Below, piece by piece: positions 63,963 to 64,000 of a DNA stretch of 64,000 nucleotides. The stretch's first letter is position 1; every line of letters starts with the position of its first letter. The DNA is taken from contig NZ_LT607754.1 in the NCBI RefSeq assembly GCF_900090285.1, positions 5,978,001-6,042,000 on the forward strand, in the 5' to 3' direction. Source of the stretch: Micromonospora inositola (GTDB lineage: Bacteria; Actinomycetota; Actinomycetes; Mycobacteriales; Micromonosporaceae). Made by a program: the position numbers and the translations under genes. A model generated the notes under the pieces. The model was given only the letters and a program-made list of their open reading frames with translations, had not been told where the DNA came from and ran no database searches.

Positions 63963-64000
63963 CGGGGCCCGGCCCGGGACCGAGCGTGGCCGGGACAGTG

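Overview
The window is a very GC-rich actinobacterial chromosome segment, most probably from Micromonospora or a close relative (Micromonosporaceae). This is inferred from base composition, GTG starts, tightly coupled stop/start overlaps, many leaderless genes and gene order. No tRNA, rRNA, CRISPR array, insertion sequence or integrase was seen, and no gene-free stretch exceeds 300 bases.

The left part (1-12.6 kb) and 24.0-37.6 kb are housekeeping blocks whose order matches the conserved actinobacterial run known from Mycobacterium and Streptomyces. Block 1, all on the minus strand, runs in transcription order: small membrane protein, rarA, a large disordered membrane protein, a DUF948 protein, a DUF6167 protein, alaS, ruvX, mltG, aroE, aroC, aroK. 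Most junctions overlap by 1-4 bases. Block 2, mostly minus strand, runs ruvC, ruvA, ruvB, yajC, secD, secF, apt, rel, then MBL hydrolase and hisS. Two tandem plus-strand cyclophilin-like genes converge on rel across a strong bidirectional terminator. aspS lies at 16.5-18.3 kb.

Between the blocks (12.7-24.0 kb) is an accessory set: a GNAT acetyltransferase, an ArsR-type regulator with an MFS exporter, an RmlD-like reductase, a DUF998 membrane protein, the C-terminal remnant of a lost MFS_3 exporter, a secreted S1 protease, a secreted SGNH hydrolase, a divergent HxlR regulator/thioesterase pair, and an acyl-ACP desaturase behind a long palindrome.

From 37.9 kb rightwards the content is accessory metabolism, each unit with its own regulator. 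It includes a 3-hydroxybutyrate dehydrogenase with a GAF/PucR regulator, a DHA2 drug exporter with TetR, and an FAD monooxygenase with a divergent TetR over twin operators. A complete branched-chain-amino-acid-type ABC operon (livG-F-K-H-M) follows. Next come a TetX-like monooxygenase with a divergent GntR-TetR fusion regulator, and an aldehyde dehydrogenase/alcohol dehydrogenase operon plus acyl-CoA dehydrogenase that appear to share one TetR through two near-identical 19-bp sites. The last units are a class V aminotransferase, a NIPSNAP protein, a dicarboxylate symporter divergent from a CitA/CitB-type two-component system, and a YncE-like beta-propeller protein. The right end holds an unlisted 33-residue membrane peptide and a gene remnant.

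A recurrent feature is a TANNNT box 5-8 bases before the start codon with no ribosome binding site, i.e. leaderless transcription, at about a dozen mostly regulatory or monocistronic genes. I found no unmistakably new multi-gene system. The best leads are the inferred TetR regulon, the TetX-like/GntR-TetR pair, the exact 45-bp palindrome before the ArsR gene, and a cyclophilin paralogue that has lost both key active-site residues.
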